Origin: Gammaproteobacteria bacterium
Lineage (GTDB): Bacteria; Pseudomonadota; Gammaproteobacteria; Thiohalomonadales; Thiohalomonadaceae
Direction of reading: 5' to 3'
DNA: 64,000 bases
Assembly (NCBI GenBank): GCA_026196575.1
Contig: JAPHSX010000053.1
Location: 16,240 to 80,239 of the forward strand
Position numbers and translations under genes: made by a program. Shown piece after piece: positions 40,224-49,530 of this stretch. The notes beneath the pieces were generated by a model that saw only the letters and a list, made by a program, of their open reading frames with translations, made no database searches and was not told the DNA's origin. Within the stretch, counting starts at the first letter, position 1, and every line of letters starts with the position of its first letter.

Positions 40224-42029
40224 GTGGCAGAACTGAGCAAGATCCGTAATTTTTCCATCATCGCCCACATCGATCATGGCAAGTCCACCATCTCTGATCG
40301 CTTTATCCAGCACTGCGGTGGTCTCACCTCGCGTGAGATGGAGGCGCAGGTGCTGGACTCGATGGATATCGAGCGCGAGCGTGGCATCACCATCAAGGCG
40401 CAGAGCGTCAGTCTCAACTACCCGGCACGCGATGGTGAAACCTACCTGTTGAACTTCATCGACACCCCCGGTCACGTCGACTTCTCTTACGAGGTCTCCC
40501 GCTCACTGGCGGCCTGCGAGGGGGCACTGCTGGTGGTTGATGCCTCGCAGGGGGTAGAGGCGCAGACGGTGGCCAACTGCTACACCGCCATTGAGCAGGG
40601 GCTGGAGGTATTGCCGGTACTCAACAAGATCGACCTGCCCGCCGCCGATCCGCAGCGGGTGATCGACGAGATCGAGGAGATCGTCGGCATCGAGGCGCAT
40701 GACGCGGTGCTGGTCAGTGCCAAGAGCGGCATTGGCATCGAAGATCTGCTTGAAGAGCTGGTAAAAAAGATCCCGCCACCGCAGGGAGATCGCGATGCCA
40801 GCCTCAAGGCACTGATCATCGACTCCTGGTTCGATAACTATCTGGGCGTGGTCTCCCTGGTGCGGGTGATGCAGGGGACATTGAAGAAAAAGCAGAAGTT
40901 CACCGTAATGTCGACCGGGCGCAGTCACCAGGCGGATCGCGTGGGGATCTTTACCCCGAAGATGACCGATACGGAGATGCTGCAGGCGGGGGATGTCGGC
41001 TTCATCGTCGCCGCGATTAAGGAGATCGACGGCGCCCCGGTGGGCGATACCCTGACCCATACCGATCGCCCCGCCAGCGAACCGCTGCCCGGCTTTAAAC
41101 CGGTGCAACCGCGGGTCTTTGCCGGACTGTTTCCGGTAAGCAGTGATGATTACGAGAATTTGCGCGAGGCGCTGTCTAAACTGCGCCTTAACGATGCCTC
41201 CCTGTTTTATGAACCGGAGACCTCGCAGGCGCTGGGCTTTGGCTTTCGCTGCGGCTTTCTCGGTATGTTGCACATGGAGATCATCCAGGAGCGGCTGGAG
41301 CGCGAGTACGATATCGACCTCATCACCACTGCGCCGACCGTGGTCTATGAGGTGCTGACCACCAGGGGCGAGACCCTGATGGTGGACAACCCCTCCAAAC
41401 TGCCGCCGGAAAATACCCTGGCCGAGATTCGCGAGCCGATCATTACCGCCAACATCCTGATGCCGCAAGAGTATGTGGGCAACGTGATGACCCTCTGCGT
41501 GGAAAAGCGCGGGGTGCAGAAGAACATGCAGTACATGGGCAAGCAGGTATCGCTCAGCTATGAGCTGCCGATGAACGAGGTGGTGCTCGACTTTTTCGAT
41601 CGTCTCAAGTCGGTCAGTCGCGGCTTTGCCTCGCTCGACTATCACTTCACCCGTTTTCAGGCGGCGAAACTGGTCAAGCTCGATATCATGATTAACGGTG
41701 AGGTGGTCGATGCGCTGGCGGTGATTGTACACCGTGAGAATGCCCAGGCCCGTGGCCGCGAGCTGGCGGAGAAAATGAAAGAGCTGATCCCACGCCAGAT
41801 GTTCGATGTGGCGATCCAGGCCTCGATTGGCTCACAGATCATCGCCCGCACCAACGTCAAGGCGCTGCGCAAGAATGTCATCGCGAAGTGTTATGGTGGC
41901 GACGTCAGCCGCAAGCGCAAGCTGCTGGAGAAACAGAAGGCGGGCAAGAAACGGATGAAGCAGGTGGGCTCGGTGGAGATCCCGCAAGAGGCCTTCTTTG
42001 CCGTACTGCATGTGGGGAAGGATAAATGA
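40224..42029 (+). CDS. lepA: Elongation factor 4 (LepA)
   Basis: Ribosome-bound GTPase that assists translation under some conditions and 30S assembly. It is 601 residues with a GTG start. G1 is [16 protein letters not shown]3 is DTPGHVDF and G4 is NKIDLP. The LepA-specific C-terminus ends [20 protein letters not shown]. The stop overlaps the lepB start (ATGA), so the two are translationally coupled, as in E. coli. Confidence 0.98.
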   Translation: MAELSKIRNFSIIAHIDHGKSTISDRFIQHCGGLTSREMEAQVLDSMDIERERGITIKAQSVSLNYPARDGETYLLNFIDTPGHVDFSYEVSRSLAACEGALLVVDASQGVEAQTVANCYTAIEQGLEVLPVLNKIDLPAADPQRVIDEIEEIVGIEAHDAVLVSAKSGIGIEDLLEELVKKIPPPQGDRDASLKALIIDSWFDNYLGVVSLVRVMQGTLKKKQKFTVMSTGRSHQADRVGIFTPKMTDTEMLQAGDVGFIVAAIKEIDGAPVGDTLTHTDRPASEPLPGFKPVQPRVFAGLFPVSSDDYENLREALSKLRLNDASLFYEPETSQALGFGFRCGFLGMLHMEIIQERLEREYDIDLITTAPTVVYEVLTTRGETLMVDNPSKLPPENTLAEIREPIITANILMPQEYVGNVMTLCVEKRGVQKNMQYMGKQVSLSYELPMNEVVLDFFDRLKSVSRGFASLDYHFTRFQAAKLVKLDIMINGEVVDALAVIVHRENAQARGRELAEKMKELIPRQMFDVAIQASIGSQIIARTNVKALRKNVIAKCYGGDVSRKRKLLEKQKAGKKRMKQVGSVEIPQEAFFAVLHVGKDK

Positions 42030-42859
42030 GTCTCGATTTTCCATTACTGTTGGTGTTGTTGACCCTTGGCACCGGGGCGGTATGGGCGCTGGACAGCTTG
42101 TGGCTGAAACCGAGGCGGCAGCAGCGGGTAGCCACTCTGAAGCTCGACGGAGAGAGTGATGGCGAGCGCCTCGACAAGGCGGGGCGTGAGCCTTATCTGG
42201 TGGAGATGTCACGCTCCTTTTTCCCCATCATCCTCATCGTGCTGGTGGTGCGGTCGTTCATCGTCGAACCTTTTCGCATCCCCTCCGGCTCGATGATGCC
42301 AACCCTGTTGATTGGCGACTTTATCCTGGTCAACAAGTTTGCCTATGGGGTGCGCCTGCCGGTGGTCAATTTGCGCATTCTCGACACTGGCAGCCCGCAA
42401 CGAGGGGATGTCGCGGTGTTTCGTTACCCGGAAAACCCCAAGATCGATTTCATTAAACGTATCGTCGGTGTGCCCGGCGATCGTGTCGTTTATATGAACA
42501 AGGTGCTCTATATTAACGGCGAGCAAGCCCCGCAACACTATCTTGGGAGTTATGTCGGAATAGGAAGCGGGAATGTGATGACCGGGGCACGGCACCTGCA
42601 AGAGGAACTGAACGGCGTTGAGCATGAGATCCTGGTGATGCCCGGACGCAATGAGGTTAACGGGAATTTCGATTATCTGGTGCCGGAGGGGAACTACTTT
42701 GCCATGGGTGATAACCGTGATAACAGTCGTGACAGCCGCTACTGGGGTCTTCTGCCCGAAGAGAATCTGGTAGGCAAGGCTTTTATGATCTGGATGAACT
42801 GGGACTGGCAACAGGATGGTGTGGTCGGCTGGGGTCGTCTGGGTAACGGGATTCATTAA
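42026..42859 (+). CDS. lepB: Signal peptidase I (LepB)
   Basis: Cleaves Sec and Tat signal peptides at the inner membrane. It is 277 residues. There is an N-terminal helix and then a second ([16 protein letters not shown]). The catalytic dyad is Ser89 in [11 protein letters not shown] and Lys144 in [31 protein letters not shown] is the box E signature. It starts inside the lepA stop. Confidence 0.97.
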   Translation: MSLDFPLLLVLLTLGTGAVWALDSLWLKPRRQQRVATLKLDGESDGERLDKAGREPYLVEMSRSFFPIILIVLVVRSFIVEPFRIPSGSMMPTLLIGDFILVNKFAYGVRLPVVNLRILDTGSPQRGDVAVFRYPENPKIDFIKRIVGVPGDRVVYMNKVLYINGEQAPQHYLGSYVGIGSGNVMTGARHLQEELNGVEHEILVMPGRNEVNGNFDYLVPEGNYFAMGDNRDNSRDSRYWGLLPEENLVGKAFMIWMNWDWQQDGVVGWGRLGNGIH

Positions 42860-42883
42860 CAAGGGTTATTTAAGGAGGATAAA

Positions 42884-43261
42884 ATGGAAATAAAATCACG
42901 AAAAAGACAACAGGGCGTCACCATGATCTCCGTCGCCTTTTTCCTGGGACTGCTGGCGTTTGCGGTGTTCACGGTACTGAAGCTGTTTCCGGTTTATATG
43001 GAGAGTTTTACCGTGGCCTCATCGGTAAAAAATTTGGAGAATAGGACCGAGGAGTACATGGGGGCGAAGGCGGTGAGGGATGCGCTGATGAAGAACTTTG
43101 GCGTTAACAACGTCACTGCTGTCAGCGCAGAGGATATCAGTGTGACCCGTGAGGATCAGATGTATCTGGTCGATGTCAATTATGAGGTTCGCATACCCTA
43201 TATCAAGAATCTCAGTCTGGTGGTGACGTTTGAAAATCACGCCGAGGTTCCCGCACGTTGA
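42884..43261 (+). CDS. DUF4845 small membrane protein
   Basis: A 125-residue protein with one N-terminal membrane helix (VTMISVAFFLGLLAFAVFTV) and a small periplasmic domain containing KLFPVYMESFTVASSVKNL. This is the DUF4845 family commonly found between lepB and rnc. The function is not known. It has TAAGGAGGA upstream, an unusually strong RBS for this window. The stop overlaps the rnc start. Confidence 0.9.
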   Translation: MEIKSRKRQQGVTMISVAFFLGLLAFAVFTVLKLFPVYMESFTVASSVKNLENRTEEYMGAKAVRDALMKNFGVNNVTAVSAEDISVTREDQMYLVDVNYEVRIPYIKNLSLVVTFENHAEVPAR

Positions 43262-43956
43262 CCCCCTCTGTCGAGCGACTCTGTGACAAGCTGGAATATC
43301 GCTTTACGCAGCCTGAGCTGTTGCAGCGGGCGCTCTGTCATCGCAGTGTTGGCAGTGACAATAATGAACGGCTGGAGTTTCTCGGTGACGCTATTCTCAG
43401 CTATATAATCTCGGTTGAGCTGTTTCAGCGTTTCCCCGAGGTGGATGAGGGACGACTGAGTCGTCTGCGTGCCTCGCTGGTGAAGGGCGATACTCTGGCT
43501 CTGGTGGCGCGTGAGCTGTCGTTGGGGGAGTATCTGCAACTGGGGCCAGGTGAGTTGAAGAGCGGCGGCTTTCGCCGCAGCTCCATTCTTGCCGATGCCT
43601 TTGAGGCCCTGCTTGGGGCCATCTATCTGGACTCCGATATTGCTACGGTGCAACGGGTGACGCTGCAGCTCTTTCATGAGCGACTGGCGGCAATTAACCC
43701 CGATACCGCGTTGAAGGATCCCAAAACCCGCCTGCAGGAGTACCTGCAGTCACGCCAATACCCACTGCCGGATTACGAAGTGACACAGATCCGCGGAAAG
43801 GCGCATGCCCAGACCTTTACCGTAAGTTGTCGCATAGAGGCGCTGCAGATGGCAGTGAGCGCCGAGGCCGCCAGCCGGCGCAAGGCCGAGCAGCAGGCGG
43901 CCAAACTGATACTGGAAAAACTGGATAGTGAGCAGAGCAGAAGAGATGTTTCGTAG
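43258..43956 (+). CDS. rnc: Ribonuclease III
   Basis: Cuts double-stranded RNA, including rRNA precursors. It is 232 residues with a TTG start that overlaps the preceding stop (TTGA). The catalytic signature [17 protein letters not shown] is present, with later acidic residues in [13 protein letters not shown]. The dsRNA-binding domain begins [14 protein letters not shown] and ends [18 protein letters not shown]. Genes follow in the standard rnc-era-recO order. Confidence 0.97.
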   Translation: MTPSVERLCDKLEYRFTQPELLQRALCHRSVGSDNNERLEFLGDAILSYIISVELFQRFPEVDEGRLSRLRASLVKGDTLALVARELSLGEYLQLGPGELKSGGFRRSSILADAFEALLGAIYLDSDIATVQRVTLQLFHERLAAINPDTALKDPKTRLQEYLQSRQYPLPDYEVTQIRGKAHAQTFTVSCRIEALQMAVSAEAASRRKAEQQAAKLILEKLDSEQSRRDVS

Positions 43957-44836
43957 CGGCTTCGTGGCCATCGTCGGCAGACCCAATGTGGGCAAATCGA
44001 CGCTGATGAACCACATCCTGGGGCAGAAGATCAGCATTACCTCGAGCAAGCCGCAAACCACGCGCCACCGTATTCTGGGCATCAAGACTGACGAGCAGAG
44101 CCAGGTGATCTATGTCGATACCCCCGGGGTGCACCTTAATGCGAAGAACGCGATGAACCGTTATATGAATCGGGCCGCGACCTCCAGTATCGAGGATGTG
44201 GAGCTGATCCTCTTTCTGGTCGAGGCGACCACCTGGACCGAGGAGGACGAGAATGTCCTGCAACGGCTGAAGGGGGTCAAGGCACCGGTGGTACTGGTGG
44301 TCAACAAGATCGATCGCATCAAGGAGAAGGAGGAGCTGTTCCCGGTACTGGAGGCGCTGGCGCAGAAGATGGACTTTGCCTCGGTGATCCCGCTCTCGGC
44401 GCTCAAGGGCTCCAATGTAAAGGCGCTGGAGCGGCTGGTCACCGAGCGGTTGCCCGAGGCGGAGCCGATGTTTCCCGAGGAGTACGTGACCGATCGCAGC
44501 GAGCGTTTTCTGGCCGCCGAGCTGATTCGGGAAAAACTGATGCGTGGCCTGGGCAAGGAGCTTCCCTATTCCACCACCGTGGAGATTGAGAGTTTCAAGC
44601 AGGAGAAGGGGATGCTGCGCATCCACGCCCTGATCTGGGTGGAGCGTCAGAGCCAGAAGCGCATCGTGATCGGCAAGGGTGGCGAGAAGCTCAAGGAGGT
44701 GGGACAGCAGGCACGGCTCGATATGGAGCGGCTGTTCGATACCAAGGTATTTTTGCAGTTGTGGGTCAAGGTGAAGGAGGGGTGGTCGGATGATGAGCGG
44801 CTCCTCAACAGCCTTGGTTACAAGGATGAGTTCTGA
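43928..44836 (+). CDS. era: GTPase Era
   Basis: Essential GTPase for 16S rRNA maturation and 30S assembly. It is 302 residues if GTG 43928 is used ([19 protein letters not shown]), and 296 from the ATG at 43946; both overlap rnc and I cannot decide. G1 is [11 protein letters not shown]3 is DTPGV and G4 is NKIDR. The KH RNA-binding domain has [20 protein letters not shown]. Confidence 0.97.
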   Translation: MSRAEEMFRSGFVAIVGRPNVGKSTLMNHILGQKISITSSKPQTTRHRILGIKTDEQSQVIYVDTPGVHLNAKNAMNRYMNRAATSSIEDVELILFLVEATTWTEEDENVLQRLKGVKAPVVLVVNKIDRIKEKEELFPVLEALAQKMDFASVIPLSALKGSNVKALERLVTERLPEAEPMFPEEYVTDRSERFLAAELIREKLMRGLGKELPYSTTVEIESFKQEKGMLRIHALIWVERQSQKRIVIGKGGEKLKEVGQQARLDMERLFDTKVFLQLWVKVKEGWSDDERLLNSLGYKDEF

Positions 44837-45560
44837 GCAGCGGGTAGCGCTGCAACCCGCCTACCTGCTGCATCGCACGCCGTTTCGTGATAGCAGTCTG
44901 CTGCTCGAACTCTTTACCCCGGGGCATGGCCGCATTGGCCTGGTGGCGCGTGGCGCACGCGGTGCCCGCTCCAAACTCAAGGGGGTGCTGCAACCCTATC
45001 AGTTGCTGTTGATCAGCTGGAGCGGTCGCGGTGAGCTGCCGACGCTCACTGGCGCCGAGTGCCAGGATGGCGGCGTCTTTCTGCAGGGCGATGCCCTGAT
45101 CAGTGGCTTCTATCTGAATGAGCTGCTGCTGCGCCTGCTGGCGCGTCATGACCCCCACCCCCATCTGTTTCACCGTTATCAGGTCGCACTGCAGGGCTTG
45201 ATTGCCAACGCGGGGGTGGAGTGGGCGTTGCGCCTCTTCGAGCGTGACCTGTTGCAGGAGTTGGGTTATGGCCTGCTGCTAACCCATGAGGGGGGAGACG
45301 GCAAGGAGGTCGAGGCCGATGCCCTCTACTGCTATCATCACGAGTCGGGGCCGCAGCGCATCGCCACCGAGAGCCGTGGCGTGCTCTCGGTGCGCGGCGC
45401 CACCCTGTTGGCGCTGGCGCGGGGCGAGTGTGGGGATGCGCAGTTGCGCCGCGAGAGCAAACTGTTGATGCGCGAGGTGCTGGGGCGCTATCTTGGCCCA
45501 CGTCCGCTTGCCAGTCGGGAGCTGTTTCGCCAGAAATGGCCATCTAGTCACGAGGAGTAA
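44826..45560 (+). CDS. recO: DNA repair protein RecO
   Basis: Helps load RecA in the RecFOR pathway. It is 244 residues from [20 protein letters not shown]. The OB-fold N-terminus shows [25 protein letters not shown]. The start is 11 bases inside era; a longer version from 44790 is possible but the extension is not typical. The C-terminal half includes the [14 protein letters not shown] helix. It lies in the common era-recO-pdxJ order. Confidence 0.95.
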   Translation: MSSEQRVALQPAYLLHRTPFRDSSLLLELFTPGHGRIGLVARGARGARSKLKGVLQPYQLLLISWSGRGELPTLTGAECQDGGVFLQGDALISGFYLNELLLRLLARHDPHPHLFHRYQVALQGLIANAGVEWALRLFERDLLQELGYGLLLTHEGGDGKEVEADALYCYHHESGPQRIATESRGVLSVRGATLLALARGECGDAQLRRESKLLMREVLGRYLGPRPLASRELFRQKWPSSHEE

Positions 45561-45563
45561 CTG

Positions 45564-46304
45564 TTGAGCGTTAAAGAGAACATTCTGCTGGGGGTGAATA
45601 TTGACCATGTGGCCACCCTGCGTCAGGCACGGGGAACCCGTTATCCCGACCCCATTCAGGCGGCCATTGAGGCGGAGCAGTCGGGGGCCGACAGCATCAC
45701 CCTGCACCTGCGTGAAGATCATCGCCACATTCAGGAGCGCGATGTGCGCCTGCTGCAGGAGATTTTGCAGACGCGGATGAATCTGGAGATGGCGGTGACC
45801 GACGAAATGCTGGCGCTGGCCGAGGAGCTTCGTCCCTCCGACTGCTGCCTGGTGCCGGAGAAGCGTGAAGAGCTCACCACCGAGGGCGGACTGGATGTGG
45901 CCGCAGCGCCGGGGCGCATTGGCGATGCCTGCAAACGGCTGGCCGATGCCGGGGTGCGTGTCTCGCTCTTTATCGATGCCGAGCCCCGGCAGATCGAGGC
46001 GGCGCTCGCCTGTGGCGCGCCGGTGATCGAGATCCACACCGGCCACTACGCCGATGCCACCAACGAGGCGCAGCAGGCGCAGGAGCTGGCGCGTATTCGG
46101 GAGGGGGTGCGGCTCGCCCACGCGGCGGGGTTACAGGTGAATGCCGGTCACGGCCTGCACTATCACAACACCCGCGCCATCGCCGAGATGGCGGCGATCC
46201 GTGAACTCAATATTGGCCACGCCATTATCGCGCGTGCGGTTTTTGTCGGTCTGCAAAGTGCCGTCGCAGAGATGAAACGTCTGATGGTTGAGGCGCGCGG
46301 GTGA
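45564..46304 (+). CDS. pdxJ: Pyridoxine 5'-phosphate synthase PdxJ
   Basis: Makes pyridoxine phosphate from 1-deoxyxylulose 5-phosphate and 3-amino-2-oxopropyl phosphate. It is 246 residues with a TTG start and GAGGAG at good spacing. It has [21 protein letters not shown] (signature), [14 protein letters not shown], and [15 protein letters not shown]. It is the usual neighbour of recO and acpS. Confidence 0.97.
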   Translation: MSVKENILLGVNIDHVATLRQARGTRYPDPIQAAIEAEQSGADSITLHLREDHRHIQERDVRLLQEILQTRMNLEMAVTDEMLALAEELRPSDCCLVPEKREELTTEGGLDVAAAPGRIGDACKRLADAGVRVSLFIDAEPRQIEAALACGAPVIEIHTGHYADATNEAQQAQELARIREGVRLAHAAGLQVNAGHGLHYHNTRAIAEMAAIRELNIGHAIIARAVFVGLQSAVAEMKRLMVEARG

Positions 46305-46681
46305 TCTTCGGCATCGGCACCGATATTGTCAGTGTGTCGCGCATGGAGCATGCACTGGCGCGACACGGCGAGCGTTTCGCGGAAAGAATCCTGGCTGCGG
46401 TGGAACTGGCGGAGTATCGCCAGAGCAGCAAGCCGGCCCATTTTCTGGCGAAACGTTTTGCGGCCAAGGAGGCGGCCGCCAAGGCCTTTGGCACCGGTTT
46501 TCGTGACGGGCTCGGGATGGGCGATTTTATTATCGGCCATGATGGGCTGGGCAAGCCGCTGCTGCAGTTTGCCGGACGCGCCGAGCTGTTCTGTCGTCAG
46601 CAGGGTGTCGGTGAGAGCTTTCTCTCCATCTCCGATGAGAAGGAGCACGCCGTCGCCTTCGTCACCCTGCTTAAATCCTGA
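46301..46681 (+). CDS. acpS: Holo-[acyl-carrier-protein] synthase AcpS
   Basis: Attaches the 4'-phosphopantetheine arm to acyl carrier protein. It is 126 residues with a GTG start overlapping the pdxJ stop. It has [18 protein letters not shown] and the second signature [17 protein letters not shown]. It ends the lepA-acpS block. Confidence 0.97.
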   Translation: MIFGIGTDIVSVSRMEHALARHGERFAERILAAVELAEYRQSSKPAHFLAKRFAAKEAAAKAFGTGFRDGLGMGDFIIGHDGLGKPLLQFAGRAELFCRQQGVGESFLSISDEKEHAVAFVTLLKS

Positions 46682-46695
46682 AGAGAGTGCCCCCC

Positions 46696-47109
46696 ATGCT
46701 GGAATATCTGTTTTTTGATGAGGCCATTCGTGACAAGTTCGTCGCCTTTCTTGCCGAGCGCAAGGTCGAACATCGGCTGAGTGACGCTGACGCCCTGCTG
46801 ATCGAGGTAGCCGAGGATCTGGATGATGCCACGGGCGATGCCATCGACCACTGCTATGAGACCCTGCTGCAGGAGACCGCAGCGCTGATGGAGCAGGGGG
46901 CCGATGCCCTGGAGAAGAATGTCGCCGGGGTGCAGGTGCAGTTGGCCGATGGTGCCATCTGCACCGTGCGGCTTGATCCCGACCTGGTGGGGCGCATCCT
47001 CGGTTGTATCTCCATGGCGGAGTTGCGCGACATGGTGCAAGAGGTGGCGCACTGGGTGGAGTTGAAGGACAACAGTCCGTTGTGTCATCTCGTAGAGCTT
47101 GAACAATGA
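46696..47109 (+). CDS. Hypothetical protein, coupled to MBL-fold gene
   Basis: A 137-residue acidic cytoplasmic protein from MLEYLFFDEAIRDKFVAFL; the start is chosen for AGAGAG at 8 bases. I do not recognise the family. It has LIEVAEDLDDATGDAIDHCYETLLQE and a C-terminal LRDMVQEVAHWVELKD. It begins 14 bases after acpS and overlaps the next gene by 4 bases, so it is likely co-translated with the MBL-fold protein. Confidence 0.75.
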   Translation: MLEYLFFDEAIRDKFVAFLAERKVEHRLSDADALLIEVAEDLDDATGDAIDHCYETLLQETAALMEQGADALEKNVAGVQVQLADGAICTVRLDPDLVGRILGCISMAELRDMVQEVAHWVELKDNSPLCHLVELEQ

Positions 47110-48023
47110 TGAAATTTTTCTCCCTGTTGCTATTACTGGTGAGTGTGCCTGCCACCAGTGCGCAGTTTGAGCTTGAGGTGCAGCAACTGGCGCCGAATGT
47201 CTATGCACTGGTGGGTGAGCTGGAGCAGCGCTCTGATGCCAACCTCGCCAACAACGCCACCTTTGGCGTGGTGGTGACGGAGGCGGGCGTCGTGCTGATC
47301 GACTCGGGCGGCAGTTACCGTGGTGCCGGGCAGATCGCGCAGACCCTGAAAAACATTACCGACAAACCGGTGGTGCAGGTAATCAATAGCGGCGGCCAGG
47401 ATCACCGCTGGCTGGGTAATGGCTATTTCAAACAGCAAGGGGCGCGGATCATCACTTCGGCGGCGGCGCTGGCCGATCAGAAGAGCCGTGCCACGGATCA
47501 GATGCTGGCACTGCAAAATTTTCTCACTGCCGATAATCTCAAGGGAACCGAACCGCTCTTCGCCGAGGAGAGCTTTGAGGAGTCAACGTCGTTACAGTTT
47601 GGCGGCGTGACGTTTGAACTGCAGCGCGTAGGCCCGGCACATACACCTGGTGATGTGTTGGTGTGGTTGCCACAACAGCGTATCGCCTTTGCCGGCGATG
47701 TGGTCTATGTGGAGCGCATGCTCGGGGTTGGGTCGATGTCCAATAGTGGTCACTGGCTCCAGGCCTTCGAGAGACTGGCCGCGCTGCAACCCGAGTGGGT
47801 GGTGCCGGGGCATGGCCATGCGGTGAGCCTTGCACAGGCGCGAGCCGACACCTATGACTATCTGATATTTTTGCGCGAGGCGGCAGGCAAGATGATCGAT
47901 GAGGGGCTCGGCATGGAGCGTGTGGGAGAGATTGACCAATCCCGTTTCAGCTACCTGCGGGTCTATGAGCAAATCAAGGGGCGCAATGCGCAGCAGGTCT
48001 ACTCCGAAATGGAGTGGGAGTAA
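47106..48023 (+). CDS. Exported metallo-beta-lactamase-fold protein with altered metal site
   Basis: A 305-residue protein with a signal peptide (MKFFSLLLLLVSVPATSAQ), so probably periplasmic. The MBL fold is seen in FGVVVTEAGVVLIDSGG and RVGPAHTPGDVLVWLP, FAGDVVYVERM and VVPGHGHAV. The HxHxDH box reads NSGGQDHRW: both leading His are gone, while Asp, His and the later His-196, Asp-221 and His-263 equivalents remain. This would spare the Zn2 site and lose most of Zn1. The substrate is unknown. It is coupled to the preceding gene and followed by an SQR-like flavoprotein. Confidence 0.85.
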   Translation: MMKFFSLLLLLVSVPATSAQFELEVQQLAPNVYALVGELEQRSDANLANNATFGVVVTEAGVVLIDSGGSYRGAGQIAQTLKNITDKPVVQVINSGGQDHRWLGNGYFKQQGARIITSAAALADQKSRATDQMLALQNFLTADNLKGTEPLFAEESFEESTSLQFGGVTFELQRVGPAHTPGDVLVWLPQQRIAFAGDVVYVERMLGVGSMSNSGHWLQAFERLAALQPEWVVPGHGHAVSLAQARADTYDYLIFLREAAGKMIDEGLGMERVGEIDQSRFSYLRVYEQIKGRNAQQVYSEMEWE

Positions 48024-48065
48024 ACCGCTCAATAATTCACTCAATCACACTGTCAGGAACAAACA

Positions 48066-49199
48066 ATGAGCAGCCATCATATCACCGTTATTGGCAGCGG
48101 CTTTGCCGCCCTGGCCTCTGTACGCGAGCTTCGTAAACGTGACCCGGAGGCTCACATTACGGTGATCGCACCCAGGGCCGAATTTGTCTATCTCCCCAGT
48201 CTCATCTGGATCCCCTCGGGGCTGCGCCAACCCGACGAGTTGCGCATTCCACTGGATAACTTCTTTGCCCGCATGCGCGTCGAGTTCATCGCCGCCGAGG
48301 TGACGGGACTCAGGGAGGGCGGTCGTACTGTGGAGACCACGGCAGGCGAGGTGGCGAATGATGCACTGATCATTGCTTCGGGCGGGCGCTTCATAAAGAA
48401 ACTTCCGGGCATCGAGCACGCCATCACGCCGTGTGAGGGCGTTGAGTCGGCGCTAAAGATCCGTGAGCGTCTCAAGGCAATGAGTGGCGGCACCATTGCC
48501 ATCGGTTTTGCCGGCAATCCGCAGGAGCCGTCGGCAATGCGTGGCGGTCCGATGTTCGAGTTTCTCTTTGGTATCGACACCCTGCTGCGCCAGCAGGGAC
48601 GGCGCGACAAGTTCAAACTGGTCTTCTTCAGTCCGGCCGCGGAGCCGGGGAAACGTCTCGGCCCGAAGGCGATGACGGGGTTGCTCGATACTATGCGCCG
48701 GCGCGGCATCGAGACCCGCCTGGGGCATAAGATGAAGGCATTCGAGTCGAACAAGGTGATCACCGAAGGGGGTGAGTTCGCGGCCGATCTCATCCTCTTC
48801 ATGCCGGGGATGACCGGCAACCTCTGGTTTGATAACAGTGAACTGCCGCGCTCCGCGGGCGGGCTGCTGCAGGCCGATGCGCAGTGTTGCGTGCCTGGCT
48901 TTGCACATCTCTATGTGGCCGGTGATTCCGGCAGCTTTCCTGGCCCGGAGTGGATGCCCAAACAGGCGCACATGGCCGAGCTGCAGGCGAAGGCGGCGGT
49001 GGCCAATCTGCTGGACGAGCTGGCGGGGGGCGAGGCGAAGGCGAGCTTCAGGGTGGAGTTGATGTGTATTGTCGACAGCCTTGATCGCGGCATGTTTGTG
49101 GCGCGCACCACGCAACGCGCCATAGTGCTGCCGCCGCTGCGCATCGCCCACTGGGCGAAGCGGATCTTCGAGTGGTGGTTTTTGCGCCAGTTACGCTAA
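48066..49199 (+). CDS. FAD oxidoreductase of the sulfide:quinone reductase superfamily
   Basis: A 377-residue flavoprotein. It has ITVIGSGFAALASVRELRKR (FAD motif), FVYLPSLIWIPSG, ALIIASGGRF, and LYVAGDSGSF with MPKQAHMAELQAKAAVANL near the end. It ends in an amphipathic helix (AHWAKRIFEWWFLRQLR), typical of membrane-associated SQR and NDH-2 relatives. Cys123 and Cys334 fit two SQR cysteines. The third, expected in the stretch GFAGNPQEPSAMRGG, is absent. It may be a variant SQR, a flavocytochrome-c-like subunit or another quinone reductase. Confidence 0.82.
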   Translation: MSSHHITVIGSGFAALASVRELRKRDPEAHITVIAPRAEFVYLPSLIWIPSGLRQPDELRIPLDNFFARMRVEFIAAEVTGLREGGRTVETTAGEVANDALIIASGGRFIKKLPGIEHAITPCEGVESALKIRERLKAMSGGTIAIGFAGNPQEPSAMRGGPMFEFLFGIDTLLRQQGRRDKFKLVFFSPAAEPGKRLGPKAMTGLLDTMRRRGIETRLGHKMKAFESNKVITEGGEFAADLILFMPGMTGNLWFDNSELPRSAGGLLQADAQCCVPGFAHLYVAGDSGSFPGPEWMPKQAHMAELQAKAAVANLLDELAGGEAKASFRVELMCIVDSLDRGMFVARTTQRAIVLPPLRIAHWAKRIFEWWFLRQLR

Positions 49200-49204
49200 C
49201 CCGG

Positions 49205-49402
49205 CTAATTCAATGCGACGATCACGATGCCATTGACAACGATCAGCAGAACCGCCGCCACCAGCATGATGGTCAAACGACGGCGACGGCTGGCGTGCTC
49301 ACGCTCTACCCGCGCAATCGCCTGATTGACGGCGTCCACCCGATCACTCTGGCGACGGAATGGCGGATAGGGGGAAGATTCGATCTTTCGTGCGGTGTTC
49401 AT
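49205..49402 (-). CDS. Small single-span membrane protein
   Basis: A 65-residue protein from MNTARKIESSPYPPFRRQSD; the track ORF is longer upstream but that extension lacks an RBS. There is a basic/acidic middle (IARVEREHASRRRRLT), then one C-terminal membrane helix (IMLVAAVLLIVVNGIVIVAL). It is unrecognised, with no partner on its strand. It is convergent with the flavoprotein gene. Confidence 0.55.
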   Translation of the reverse strand: MNTARKIESSPYPPFRRQSDRVDAVNQAIARVEREHASRRRRLTIMLVAAVLLIVVNGIVIVALN

Positions 49403-49530
49403 TACGCTAAGTCCCTGGTAAAACCATTTATTATTCTTTGGTGGCTGGCCACGGATGGACCCCGCAAGGGTAGCCACCCAAATCGGGGCCGCATTCTAGC
49501 AGAAAACAGATTGGATGGTGCTGACTAATC

